The position numbers and the translations under genes were made by a program. Of a DNA stretch of 64,000 nt, positions 52,347-60,973 are shown piece by piece (the stretch's first letter is position 1; every line of letters begins with the position of its first letter). The stretch is taken from positions 62,001 through 126,000 of the forward strand of contig CBDFIU010000002.1 in the NCBI GenBank assembly GCA_965248235.1, given 5' to 3'. The notes below the pieces were generated by a model. It saw only the letters and a list, made by a program, of their open reading frames with translations. It ran no database searches and was not told the origin of the DNA. Source of the stretch: UBA6623 sp965248235 (GTDB taxonomy: Bacteria; Acidobacteriota; Terriglobia; Bryobacterales; UBA6623).

Positions 52347-52463
52347 ATGGAAAGCACCAAGAGCGGGCCTTGGCCGCCGCCCAAGAACCCGCTACCGCCA
52401 CCGCCGCCGCGCAAACCGAAACCGGAACCCTCGCAGCCGCCCACCAACGTTCAGAACTCTTGA
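52347..52463 (+). CDS. Proline-rich micro-protein downstream of the 2TM protein
   Basis: ATG 52347 lies 3 nt after the 2TM stop and encodes 38 residues: MESTKSGPWPPPKNPLPPPP, then PRKPKPEPSQPPTNVQNS. The extreme Pro content, the tight spacing and a clean stop at 52463 favour a real gene co-translated with its neighbour. The 3' part overlaps, on the opposite strand, the C-terminal codons of the glycosyltransferase gene at 52392. Function unknown. Confidence 0.45.
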   Translation: MESTKSGPWPPPKNPLPPPPPRKPKPEPSQPPTNVQNS

Positions 52464-53777
52464 ACGCACGATGCCGCTGCCCCCCAACAGCGTCACGTAA
52501 ACCGGGACATACTCCAGCAACCGAAAGTAGTTGCTCTCTCGCCAAACACCCAACGCCGCGTAGTCGATCACAACGTGATAGGACAACGTCACCAGCGCGG
52601 TCCAGAGCAGGAGCGCGGCGTTCGGGTAGATCGCCAGAAAAGGGACTAGCCAACTCAGATACCACGGGAAGCAGTTCGCCGAGAGCAGCAGCAGCGCCGC
52701 CACGGCGCCCATCGAGGCCCGAACGATCTCGATCCGAGCCCATGCCATGCCCGCCAAAGCAGCCGCCAAGATCGCCGCCGCCCACCCCGTCGCGAACCCC
52801 TCGCTGCCTCCGTTCGCGGCGAGAATCAATCCATAGAGGCTGTTGTTGTTCCTCCAGCCGCCCGCGAAAGCTGTCATCGTCGCGGCCAGCCGCGGTATTC
52901 CCTCCCAGTACGGCGCGCTCAACAACAAAGCAACCGGGATAGCGACCAGCGCGGCCTTCCCTTCAAATCGGCGGTCTCCCCCGTCACGGCGCCACAAGAA
53001 GAACGGCATCAAAATCAAAGGCCAAAACTTCGTTAAGACAGCCGCTGTCAGCCAACCCCACCCGCGCGTCCAACGCCCTCGCACCATCGCCCCGAGCGCC
53101 AACACCACACACAGCATCACCGGCGGGTCATTGTGGCCTTGGCCCCAAAATTCAACCACGATCAGCGGTGACCAGAGGTAGATCAACAGCCAGCCGGCGG
53201 GCCTACCCAGCGCATGCAGCAGCGCGGCCAACGCCCAACCGACCCCCAGCTCGATCAAAGCAAAGGGGATCTTAAACAGCCACGCCTGCCGAAACGGATC
53301 GTCCGTCACCGCGGCCACGAGCCGATAGCTCCCGGCGTTGATCATCTCCAACAGCGGCCCGTAAACCGTCGGCAGATGCTTGCCGGGAACGCGCCGGTAT
53401 GCGGCGTCCCGCAAATGCTCCCATTGCGGGCTTTCCGGCGTTTCCGTGTAGGGGTTCCCTCCGGCAGCCTGCAGTTTCCCGTTCCAACGATAGCGGTGCG
53501 GGTCCTCGGAAAGTTGAGGATCGAGCGGCAGCGCCGTCAGTCGAAACACGATCGCCGCGCCCCAGATCAGACGCATCGCGCGGCGGTCGGACGAAGCTTC
53601 ATCCGCGTTCGTGATCAGATAGCAGGAAACCAGGTAAAATAGGGACGCCGCCAGATATACCGTTACGAATTCGGCGATATAGGGCGGCGGGCCTTGCCCC
53701 AACCCGTGTAGTGCCAGCAGAGCCGCCTCGACAGCCGCCGCAAGGAGTAGAAGTCGTCGGTGAAGGCGGGTCGGCAT
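52392..53777 (-). CDS. Multi-pass membrane glycosyltransferase (GT87/mannosyltransferase-like)
   Basis: 461 residues from ATG 53777; the frame is open to 53843 but that would overlap the divergent neighbour's start. About ten or more hydrophobic segments, with a periplasmic loop carrying LSEDPHRYRWNGKLQAAGGN near residue 90 (acidic residue in a DxxRY context, as in GT-C lipid-linked sugar transferases) and VEFWGQGHNDPPVMLC. Its last ~25 residues are Arg-rich and antisense to the proline-rich micro-ORF. Divergent from the GT2 gene with 34 bp between, so the two probably work in the same glycan pathway. Confidence 0.78.
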   Translation of the reverse strand: MPTRLHRRLLLLAAAVEAALLALHGLGQGPPPYIAEFVTVYLAASLFYLVSCYLITNADEASSDRRAMRLIWGAAIVFRLTALPLDPQLSEDPHRYRWNGKLQAAGGNPYTETPESPQWEHLRDAAYRRVPGKHLPTVYGPLLEMINAGSYRLVAAVTDDPFRQAWLFKIPFALIELGVGWALAALLHALGRPAGWLLIYLWSPLIVVEFWGQGHNDPPVMLCVVLALGAMVRGRWTRGWGWLTAAVLTKFWPLILMPFFLWRRDGGDRRFEGKAALVAIPVALLLSAPYWEGIPRLAATMTAFAGGWRNNNSLYGLILAANGGSEGFATGWAAAILAAALAGMAWARIEIVRASMGAVAALLLLSANCFPWYLSWLVPFLAIYPNAALLLWTALVTLSYHVVIDYAALGVWRESNYFRLLEYVPVYVTLLGGSGIVRSRVLNVGGRLRGFRFRFARRRWR

Positions 53778-53811
53778 CCGGTCGGCGGCCCTGTCCTCAC
53801 GACTCCTCGTT

Positions 53812-55398
53812 ATGTCTCCCGCCATGCCGCCGTCGGCGCTCATCGAGATCGGCTCGCTATCGGCGGGATTGACGCAGCGGTTGGCCGAAGTGCTGTCGGG
53901 CGCTTACCAGGTTACCGTTTTCGACTGGCTCTTGGTCGCCGCCTATTTCGCCGTCATGGCCGCCCTGAGTGTCTGGGGCTTGCATCGCTATCAACTCATT
54001 TATCTCTATCGAAAATATCGGGATCAGGCCGCCGGCCCCCCCGCGAAACGCTTCGATCGGCTCCCCAAGGTCACCGTGCAACTGCCGGTCTACAACGAGC
54101 CCTACGTCGTTGAAAACCTGATTGAAACGGTGTGCCGTCTGGACTATCCGCGCGAGTTGCTCCAGATCCAAGTACTCGACGACTCGACGGATGAAACCGG
54201 CCCCATCGCCCGCGCGGCCGTCGAGCGGCTTGCCGCCCAAGGATGCCCGATTGAATATTGCCGCCGGCCGCACCGCCGCGGTTACAAAGCAGGCGCGCTC
54301 CAAGCCGGGCTGTCGGCGGCGCGCGGCGAGTTGATCGCCATTTTCGACGCCGATTTTTCCCCGCGCCCCGATTTTCTTCATCAAACCGTCCATTACTTCA
54401 CCGACCCCGCGATCGGCATGGTGCAAGCCCGCTGGACGTATCGCAACCGAGACCAGTCGGTGCTCACCCGTCTACAGGCGGTTTTGCTCGACGGGCACTT
54501 CGTCTTCGAGCACGGCGGACGGTCGCGCTCGGGGCGCTTCTTCAACTTCAACGGAACCGCCGGAGTATTGCGGCGCTCCATGATCGAAGACGCGGGCGGC
54601 TGGCAGCACGACACCCTCACCGAAGACACCGATCTGAGCTATCGAGCGCAGATGAGAGGTTGGCGCTTTCTCTACTTGGGGCACGTCGAAGTGCCGTCCG
54701 AGTTACCGCTCGACATGGCCTCGTTCCAAACGCAGCAGGCTCGTTGGGCGAAAGGGTTGATCCAAACCGCGAAGAAGGTTCTCCCCTCGCTTCTCCGTTC
54801 CGCGGCGCCTCGAAAAGTCAAGATAGAAGCCTGCTTCCATCTTGTCTCGAACCTCTCGTTCCCGCTGATGATTCTCTTGTCGCTGTTGCTGCCGCCGTCG
54901 GCGCTGATCCGCTACCACCACGGCGACGGACGCTTGCTCTACTTGGACATACCGTTGTTCTTCGGCACCTTCGCCTCGCTTTGTTCGTTCTACCTGCTCG
55001 CTCAAAAGGAGCTTTTCCCGCGGACATGGAAGAAGACCTTTCTGTTGCTGCCGCTGCTGCCCGCGGTCGGCATCGGCCTGACCTTGACCAACGCGCGTGC
55101 TGTCTTCCAAGCTCTGCGGGGCATCCCTTCCCCGTTCGAGCGCACCGCGAAATTCGCCGGCCGGCGCCCCCGCGTGCCGGCGTATTCTCCCGGACGTCCA
55201 AACGCCTGGCTCCCGACCGCCCATCTCGCCGCCGGCGGCTACTTCGCCTTTTGCCTCCTCGGCTCGCTGGTGATGGGCAATTGGGCTACATTGCCCTTCC
55301 TGCTAATTTTCGTGTTGGGCTATTTCTTTACAGGCGGGCTGCTCTTGCTGGAAGCTCGCGGGGGCCGCCTCGCCAAGGAAAGCAAGACCACAGGCTGA
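53812..55398 (+). CDS. Processive family 2 glycosyltransferase (cellulose-synthase/ceramide-glucosyltransferase-like)
   Basis: 528 residues from ATG 53812. An N-terminal membrane segment (DWLLVAAYFAVMAALSVWGL) precedes the GT2 domain: VTVQLPVYNEPYVVENLIET, LDDSTDETG near 121 (first Asp), FDADFSP near 178 (DxD), HDTLTEDTDLSYRAQMRGW near 265 (TED) and QTQQARWAKGLIQT near 305 (Q-x-x-RW). Four to five C-terminal membrane helices follow. It uses nucleotide sugars at the inner face of the membrane. No PilZ domain is visible. Confidence 0.9.
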   Translation: MSPAMPPSALIEIGSLSAGLTQRLAEVLSGAYQVTVFDWLLVAAYFAVMAALSVWGLHRYQLIYLYRKYRDQAAGPPAKRFDRLPKVTVQLPVYNEPYVVENLIETVCRLDYPRELLQIQVLDDSTDETGPIARAAVERLAAQGCPIEYCRRPHRRGYKAGALQAGLSAARGELIAIFDADFSPRPDFLHQTVHYFTDPAIGMVQARWTYRNRDQSVLTRLQAVLLDGHFVFEHGGRSRSGRFFNFNGTAGVLRRSMIEDAGGWQHDTLTEDTDLSYRAQMRGWRFLYLGHVEVPSELPLDMASFQTQQARWAKGLIQTAKKVLPSLLRSAAPRKVKIEACFHLVSNLSFPLMILLSLLLPPSALIRYHHGDGRLLYLDIPLFFGTFASLCSFYLLAQKELFPRTWKKTFLLLPLLPAVGIGLTLTNARAVFQALRGIPSPFERTAKFAGRRPRVPAYSPGRPNAWLPTAHLAAGGYFAFCLLGSLVMGNWATLPFLLIFVLGYFFTGGLLLLEARGGRLAKESKTTG

Positions 55399-55416
55399 CC
55401 AAAGCCCCGGCGGGTA

Positions 55417-56886
55417 TCAGAATTCGCGCGACCAGTCTTGCGGCCAGCGCTCGACGACGACTTTCTTGTCGGTGTAAAACTCGACTGCGTCGCGTCCCTG
55501 CCCGTGCATCACGCCCATGAAACTGGCCTTCCAGCCGCTAAAAGGGAAATAGGCCATAGGGGCCGCCACACCGATATTGACGCCGACATTGCCGGTGGAG
55601 ACTTCGTAGCGGAACTTACGGGCGGCGGCGCCGTCGCTGGTGAAGATCGACGACGCATTCCCGAAAGGGTTCGCCGCGATAATCTCGATCGCCTCGTCGA
55701 GACTTTGAGCCTGCACGAGGCTCAGGACCGGCCCGAAGATTTCGGTTTCTGAAAGCTTGCTCTCGGGTGAAACACCGTCGAGCACCGTGGGACGCAGGAA
55801 ATTGCCGTTCTCGTAATCGGCGATCTTCGCCGCCCGGCCGTCGAGAACGGCCCGTGCTCCCTCGGCGACACCTTGCTCAATCAGACCCTCGATTCGCTGT
55901 TGACTTTGCGAAGTAATGACCGGCCCCATCCGAACGCCGTCATCCAGTCCGAAACCGACGGAAAGGCCGGCGGCGGCATCGACGACGGCATCGCGAAAGC
56001 TATCCCGCGCTTCTCCCACCGTGACCGCCGTCGAAACAGCCAAGCAGCGCTGACCGGCGCAGCCGAAGGCGCTGTCGGTGACAATCTCGACCGTCTTATC
56101 GAGATCGGCATCAGGCATGACAACAACATGATTCTTCGCCCCACCCTGGCACTGCACACGCTTACCGCGCTCCGCGCCTCGGGCATAGATGTATTTCGCC
56201 ACCGGCGTCGAGCCCACGAAGCTGACCGCGCGAACGGCCGGATGATCGAGCAGCGCATCGACCGCCTCCTTGCCTCCGTTGGCGATATTGACAACACCGG
56301 GCGGCAGGTCGAGGCGGTCGAGCAGGCCAACAATCTTTCCGAGGGTCAGGGGCACTTTCTCCGACGGCTTGAGAACCAACGTATTGCCGCACGCCAGTGC
56401 GTAGGGCAGGAACCAGAGCGGGATCATCGCCGGGAAGTTGAAAGGTGTAATGATCGCAACCACGCCGAGCGGTTGGCGGATCATAATTTCGTCGATGCCC
56501 GGGGCGATGTCCTCGAGGTTGTAGCCCTGCATCAGCATCGGAATACCGCAAGCCACCTCGACGTTTTCGATACCGCGCCGCAACTCGCCGCGTGACTCGG
56601 TCAAGGTCTTGCCGTTTTCGAGAGTCGTCGTACGGGCAATGTCGTCGAAGTTGTCTTCCAAAAGTTGCTTGAACCGAAACAGGTATTGGATGCGCTCGCC
56701 CGCGGGTGTGCGGCGCCATTCCGGGAATGCTCGTTCGGCGGCTTCCACGGCCTCGACGGCGCCGGCGCCGCCGTCGAGCGGAACGGTTCCCAACACCTCG
56801 GCGGTGGCCGGGTTCATCACTTCCGAGACAAGCTCGGCGCGCGGCGTCGACCAGCGGCCCTCGATGTAGTTGGCGATCCGTTGCAT
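55417..56886 (-). CDS. mmsA: CoA-acylating methylmalonate-semialdehyde dehydrogenase
   Basis: ATG 56886 gives MQRIANYIEGRW, the usual start; the frame is open further upstream into a repeat. 489 residues. Aldehyde dehydrogenase fold: ITPFNFPAMIPLWFLPYALA and LKPSEKVPLTLG (NAD site), SFVGSTPVAKYIY near 230, and FGCAGQRCLAVSTAV near 283 with the catalytic Cys. The usual ALDH catalytic Glu motif is replaced by QGGAKNHVVVMPDAD, as in MmsA/IolA enzymes that form propionyl- or acetyl-CoA. Role in valine or inositol breakdown. Complete. Confidence 0.92.
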   Translation of the reverse strand: MQRIANYIEGRWSTPRAELVSEVMNPATAEVLGTVPLDGGAGAVEAVEAAERAFPEWRRTPAGERIQYLFRFKQLLEDNFDDIARTTTLENGKTLTESRGELRRGIENVEVACGIPMLMQGYNLEDIAPGIDEIMIRQPLGVVAIITPFNFPAMIPLWFLPYALACGNTLVLKPSEKVPLTLGKIVGLLDRLDLPPGVVNIANGGKEAVDALLDHPAVRAVSFVGSTPVAKYIYARGAERGKRVQCQGGAKNHVVVMPDADLDKTVEIVTDSAFGCAGQRCLAVSTAVTVGEARDSFRDAVVDAAAGLSVGFGLDDGVRMGPVITSQSQQRIEGLIEQGVAEGARAVLDGRAAKIADYENGNFLRPTVLDGVSPESKLSETEIFGPVLSLVQAQSLDEAIEIIAANPFGNASSIFTSDGAAARKFRYEVSTGNVGVNIGVAAPMAYFPFSGWKASFMGVMHGQGRDAVEFYTDKKVVVERWPQDWSREF

Positions 56887-56916
56887 GGGACTATCCTCCG
56901 GGTGGCGTGAGGCTCC

Positions 56917-56994
56917 CGCCGCCCTTACAGGGCTCAACCTGATTTGATTCCTTACCCAGGGTTCCGCCTTCGGCTTCAGCCTGGGCTATATTCC
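56917..56994 (+). repeat. Dispersed palindromic repeat, copy 2
   Basis: Reads CGCCGCCCTTACAGGGCTCA, a spacer, then CAGGGTTCCGCCTTCGGCTT and CAGCCTGGGCTATATTCC. It matches 58807-58884 and, in two halves, the flanks of the IS110-family element. Similar hairpin repeats are common in large environmental genomes. Confidence 0.75.
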
Positions 56995-57000
56995 GGTGCT

Positions 57001-57048
57001 TACCGGGCACATGGTGAACAGATCATACCGGGCACATTGTGAACAGAT
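57001..57048 (+). repeat. Two tandem 23-nt direct repeats, likely an insertion-sequence end
   Basis: TACCGGGCACATGGTGAACA + GAT (57001-57023) and TACCGGGCACATTGTGAACA + GAT (57026-57048) differ at one position, spaced 25 nt. They lie immediately left of a transposase remnant and probably belong to the terminal region of that element. Confidence 0.65.
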
Positions 57049-57066
57049 TCCCAGGGGAAACAACAA

Positions 57067-57162
57067 ATGGTAACAATGTTTGATGCCTTGAGAAACAAAA
57101 ACCACATGACCGAACGCGAACGGTTCGTCCAAGAATAGCTCAAACAAGACGACACGATGGCA
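57067..57162 (+). pseudogene. N-terminal remnant of an IS481-type transposase
   Basis: ATG 57067 leads to MTERERFVQE at 57106, then an in-frame TAG at 57136-57138, then LKQDDTMAA. Intact relatives have a residue at the TAG (for example Trp or Tyr) and continue with a helix-turn-helix. Here homology ends abruptly near 57160. Dead element end. Confidence 0.55.
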
Positions 57163-57216
57163 GCCCCCATTTTCGCTCGAACATAGCTTTCCGCCGCGTA
57201 CTAGGGCGTTGCGGGG

Positions 57217-58509
57217 TCAGGACTCGGCGGTTAGCTCGTCGAAGCGTCTGCCCGCGGACACGGCAAAGCCAATCCATACCGCGATCACGACCATGGCGAT
57301 CAGCGAAAGGAAACGGATTGGGAGAACGTTGAGGACAAGAGCCATTAGAATGGCCGCGCCCTTGCCCAACCGCTGCACGAACATGTTGCTGAAAGCCCGC
57401 GCTTTGTATTGTTCGTCGGGCGATGTCGGCATGAAGAGGGTTTCGCGGGCCGTTTGATTGATCGAGTAGTTGAAGGCGTTGTCGGAGATCGTCAACAGCG
57501 CCCCGGCCCATACGACCGGCATCGCCAAATATACGCCGCTCGAGAGAAACGCGGCCACGGGCAAAACGAGCAGCGCCGTGGTGATGCCGAAGCGGCGAAT
57601 CACGAAGGAAACCAAGAAGAACTGCGTGATGACGCTGATCACGTTCGTAATCGTCCCGACCATGCCGAGGAAGGCTTGCGTGGCGCCGGTCCCTTCGAAG
57701 GTTTCCGCGCCGGTCGAGTATTGATAATCGAGAATCTGCGAGACCAACTCGTAGAGGAACATGATCATGACGATCGAGAGCAGGTATTTCGAAGCAGAGA
57801 CCAACTTGGCGCCTTCGAAAGCGGCATTGGTCTTCTTTTGCTCCTTGGCGTTGTCGACAACCGCGGCTTGGGGGCGGCGTCCGATGGCGGCTCCGGGACG
57901 CACCGCGACGGCTTCGGCACGCCAAACCAAGCCGCCGATGATGGCGGTCACCGCGGCGCAGGCCAACAACAGAGTCGCCGTCCCCCAGGGCTTTACCAGT
58001 TACCACACAACAACATTGCCGATCAACCCGCCGATCACGCCGCCGCCCCCGATCAAGCCATAGAGCCGCTTGGATTGCTCGGTTTCGGTCATCTCGTTGA
58101 TGTAGGCCCAAAACGTCGTCACCCAAAGCGTCGACCAAGCGTCGCCAAACAGATAGAAGACCCAATTTGTCAGCGTTCCGGGATTGGAGTCAGCCAGCAG
58201 GCCCGCGAACAGTAACATCGCCGCGATAAAGAATCCGCACATTGCCGTCACCAGGCGACGGCTGCCAAGGCGGTTGTACAGGGCGGTAAAGACCACCACG
58301 GCGAGCAACGCCACCGCAATGTTCGAAAGCTTGGCGTAGAGTTCCACCTGCGCCCCGAGGTGTTCGAGGAACAAACCCTTTTTGAGCGGCCGCAGAACTT
58401 GGAAAACCAGGATGATCAGGAACCAGAACGAGAAAAGCAGAAAGGCCGGCTCCAGCTCGTTCTTGCGGATGTCGACGAAGCGCCGCAGCATCGTGGAGAC
58501 TACCTTCAA
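57217..58509 (-). pseudogene. Nucleotide (ATP/ADP) transporter-like membrane protein with an in-frame TAA
   Basis: ATG 58509. Both halves lie in the same frame: KNELEPAFLLFSFWFLIILV, LRPLKKGLFLEHLGAQVELY to IGNVVVW, then TAA (58000-58002, codon 170), then LVKPWGTATLLLACAAVTAI to the stop at 57217. The twelve-helix layout, the LRPLKKGLF motif and ARETLFMPTSPDEQYKARAF fit the Npt1/Npt2-like (NTT/TLC) major-facilitator relatives of free-living bacteria. The premature stop would give a protein with only four helices. No reason for recoding of TAA is seen, so a nonsense mutation or base error is most likely. Confidence 0.75.
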
Positions 58510-58986
58510 GAACTCACCTCCGTCAGAGAAAACGGCCCTCGACGGGCGGTGTCGGGGAGTCCGACTCCGTGGGTCGCGGCCGTGTGGACCTGAAGCTGTT
58601 TTCTAGAGAAATCCATTTCGCTGTCTTTCGTCACGGGCTCGTGTACCGGAAGGCTCGTCGATTTTACTACATTTCGCGTTCCGGCCATGACTCGGGCCGG
58701 ACGGCGGGTGCCGGACGAATGTGTAACGCGGGGTTGAGGTCTGGGCAGGCCTGGAGACCTGCCCCACTGGGGTTGCGGGCCCGATACTTCAGGGGACTAC
58801 GTTCCTGCCGCCGTGTCAGGGCTCACACTTCGTTTTGTTCCAGACCTGGGGTTTCGCCTTCGGCTCCACCCCAGGCTACATTCCGGTCGCCGCTTCGCGG
58901 CTTGGTGTTCGCGGTTTGCCGGGCGCTACGCGCGGTGTTTTGCGAATCGGCGGCCCGTGACGGACGAACGTGGTAAAAAGAGAAAC
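58510..58986. other. Gap: promoter region and dispersed repeat, no gene seen
   Basis: 477 bases between the divergent transporter-like gene and aroB. Contains a 7-bp hairpin (GGGCAGG 58743-58749 / CCTGCCC 58758-58764) and the dispersed repeat 58807-58884. The aroB frame is open back to 58813 but only because of the repeat. Confidence 0.5.
58807..58884 (+). repeat. Dispersed palindromic repeat, copy 3
   Basis: GCCGCCGTGTCAGGGCTCAC, spacer, CCTGGGGTTTCGCCTTCGGC, then TCCACCCCAGGCTACATTCC. CCTGGGGT and ACCCCAGG form a perfect 8-bp stem. Same family as 56917-56994 and the IS110 flanks. Confidence 0.75.
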
Positions 58987-60123
58987 ATGCAACGGGTTAG
59001 GGTTGAAGCGGCAAGCAGCTCGTATGATGTGGTCGTCGACCCGAACGGTGTCGATCGCGCCGCCGAGTACATTCGCCCCCTCACGGGCGACCGTCGCCTC
59101 TTCGTCGTTGCCGACGTGCAGGTCTGGGAACACCACGGGGCGAGGCTTCAGGCAGGCTTGGCCGACTTGCCGCACGTCATGATTCCGCTGCAAGGCGGGG
59201 AAGAACGTAAGCGTCTGGCGCAAGTCGAATCCTTGGCCGAACAAATGTACGCCGCGGGCGCGGATCGCTCCGGTTGCGTGGTCGCCTTCGGCGGCGGCGT
59301 CGCGGGCGACGTGGCGGGATTCCTGGCGGCGAGCTACATGAGGGGCGTGGACGTCATCCAGGTTCCCACCACCTTACTCGCCCAAGTCGACGCAGCGGTC
59401 GGAGGAAAGACCGGCGTCAACCTGGCCCAGGGCAAGAATCTGGTCGGGGCCTTTCACCAGCCGCTGTTGGTGTTGATGGACCCGACGACTCTCGACACGT
59501 TGCCAGTGCGCGAATATCGGGCCGGGCTGTTCGAAGTCATCAAACACGGCGTCATCTGGAGTCGTGCTCTCTTTGACCTCCTGCGGGATCGCCGTGACGA
59601 GGTGATGGGACGAGACCCGGCCACGCTCGAATCCATCATCGCCGAGTCGGTCCGCATCAAGGCCGAGGTGGTCGCCAAGGACGAGCGCGAAGGCAATCTG
59701 CGACGCATCCTCAATTACGGGCACACGTTGGGGCACGCGCTGGAAGCCGAAACCGACTACGCACGGTTGCTGCACGGCGAGGCCGTGGCCTTTGGGATGG
59801 TCGCCGCCGCGCGCTTGGCGGAGTCGCTGGGGATTTTCAACAGTCGCGACCGCGAATCGCTCGAAGCCTTGATAGCCGCCTACGGCCCCATTCCGGAGTT
59901 GAGCGGGATTGACGCCGCGCGCTTGGTCGAACGCACTCGCGGCGATAAGAAAACCATCGGAGGGCATGTTCACTTCGTTCTGCCGGACAAAATCGGTGCG
60001 GTGCGAGTTATTCGCGACCCGGACACATCGTTGGTGCAAGCCGCCGCCGAAAACGCCCTGGGGGCATTCCGCCCGGGCGGGTCGTTGACCGCGGAGGCCT
60101 CGGGGGCGGCGGTTTCACCATGA
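58987..60123 (+). CDS. aroB: 3-dehydroquinate synthase
   Basis: ATG 58987 gives MQRVRVEAASSSYDVVVDPN; the frame is open upstream through a repeat. 378 residues. Family motifs: VIPLQGGEERKRL region near 75, VVAFGGGVAGDVAGFLAASY near 100 (NAD site), VPTTLLAQVDAAVGGKTGVN near 130, and the zinc ligands in EVIKHGVIW (Glu/His), ILNYGHTLGHALE and HGEAVAFGM. Second step of the shikimate pathway (DAHP to 3-dehydroquinate), cytoplasmic. Its stop overlaps the ubiE start. Confidence 0.95.
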   Translation: MQRVRVEAASSSYDVVVDPNGVDRAAEYIRPLTGDRRLFVVADVQVWEHHGARLQAGLADLPHVMIPLQGGEERKRLAQVESLAEQMYAAGADRSGCVVAFGGGVAGDVAGFLAASYMRGVDVIQVPTTLLAQVDAAVGGKTGVNLAQGKNLVGAFHQPLLVLMDPTTLDTLPVREYRAGLFEVIKHGVIWSRALFDLLRDRRDEVMGRDPATLESIIAESVRIKAEVVAKDEREGNLRRILNYGHTLGHALEAETDYARLLHGEAVAFGMVAAARLAESLGIFNSRDRESLEALIAAYGPIPELSGIDAARLVERTRGDKKTIGGHVHFVLPDKIGAVRVIRDPDTSLVQAAAENALGAFRPGGSLTAEASGAAVSP

Positions 60124-60881
60124 TTTCCGGGGCAACCCCGGCGGGCGTCGAAGCCGGGAACGAAGTCGAGGTTTCCCGCAACATTCGCCGCATGTTCGGC
60201 GAGGTGGCGCCACGTTATGACCTGCTGAACCGTCTGCTTTCCCTGCGGGTTGATCAGTATTGGCGCGGAGTCGTCGTGCGCCGGGTACGCCCGCAACTCG
60301 ATCAGGCCGACGTGAGAGTCCTCGACCTGTGTTGCGGCACCGGCGACCTGCTGATTGAACTCGAGATGGAGCGCCGGCGGTTGCGAGGCGTATCGGGGTT
60401 CACTGGAATCGGGGCTGACTTCTCGCGGCCAATGCTTTGCGCAGCGGAAGAAAAACTTCGCCGGCACGGACTGACGTCAAGATTGACGGAAGCCGACGCG
60501 TTGCGGCTCCCGCTGCCCGACGGGTGTTTCGACCTCATCACGATCGGGTTCGGGTTCCGCAATTTGGCGAATTATCAGCGAGGCATGGCCGAGATGTTTC
60601 GGCTGCTTCGTCCGGGAGGGCGGCTGGCCTTGCTGGAATTTTCTCAACCGGCTACTCCTCTGATCGGACCGCTATTCAGCTTCTATTTTCGAAACGTTTT
60701 GCCGCGATTGGGCAACGCCATTTCGGGGGCGGGCGCGGCCTACTCTTATTTGCAGAAATCCGTCGAACGTTTTCTCTCGCCCGCCGAGTTGGCCGACGGG
60801 CTCAAAGCCGCTGGGTTTTCGCAAGTCGAGGTCGTTTCGCTGACCGGAGGCATCGCGACGCTGCATTTGGCCGTGAAGTGA
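60120..60881 (+). CDS. ubiE: Demethylmenaquinone/ubiquinone C-methyltransferase
   Basis: 253 residues; ATG 60120 overlaps the aroB stop. SAM-binding motif I is VLDLCCGTGDLLIELE near 65. The UbiE/MenG signature regions are present: VAPRYDLLNRLLSLRVDQYW near the N-terminus, DCFDLITIGFGFRNLANYQR-like segment (PDGCFDLITIGFGFRNLANY) near 135-155, and RLALLEFSQPATPLIGPLFS near 165. It methylates the quinone ring in menaquinone or ubiquinone synthesis. Coupling with aroB fits a chorismate-to-quinone theme. Confidence 0.93.
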   Translation: MISGATPAGVEAGNEVEVSRNIRRMFGEVAPRYDLLNRLLSLRVDQYWRGVVVRRVRPQLDQADVRVLDLCCGTGDLLIELEMERRRLRGVSGFTGIGADFSRPMLCAAEEKLRRHGLTSRLTEADALRLPLPDGCFDLITIGFGFRNLANYQRGMAEMFRLLRPGGRLALLEFSQPATPLIGPLFSFYFRNVLPRLGNAISGAGAAYSYLQKSVERFLSPAELADGLKAAGFSQVEVVSLTGGIATLHLAVK

Positions 60882-60973
60882 AACCGCGGAGCCGGGCGGC
60901 CGGTCTAACCGAGACAGCCCCGGTCACGGTTGTCGGCGGACACCGATAGAGTCGGAAGGGACGGCCAATCACG

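Larger units (their letters stand above)
56887..57216. other. Gap: dispersed repeat, 25-nt direct repeats and transposase remnant
   Basis: 330 bases with no intact gene. In order: the dispersed palindromic repeat (56917-56994), two tandem copies of TACCGGGCACATGGTGAACA plus 3 bases (57001-57023 and 57026-57048), and an IS481-type transposase remnant (57067-57162). Confidence 0.6.

Noticed and set aside
53778..53843. Longer start for the membrane glycosyltransferase
   Set aside because: It would overlap the divergent GT2 start and add a charged, non-conserved extension; the internal ATG 53777 is better.
58000..58002. TAA recoding in the transporter-like gene
   Set aside because: Unlike TGA at a catalytic cysteine, no recoding mechanism or signal fits TAA here; a nonsense mutation or base error is simpler.
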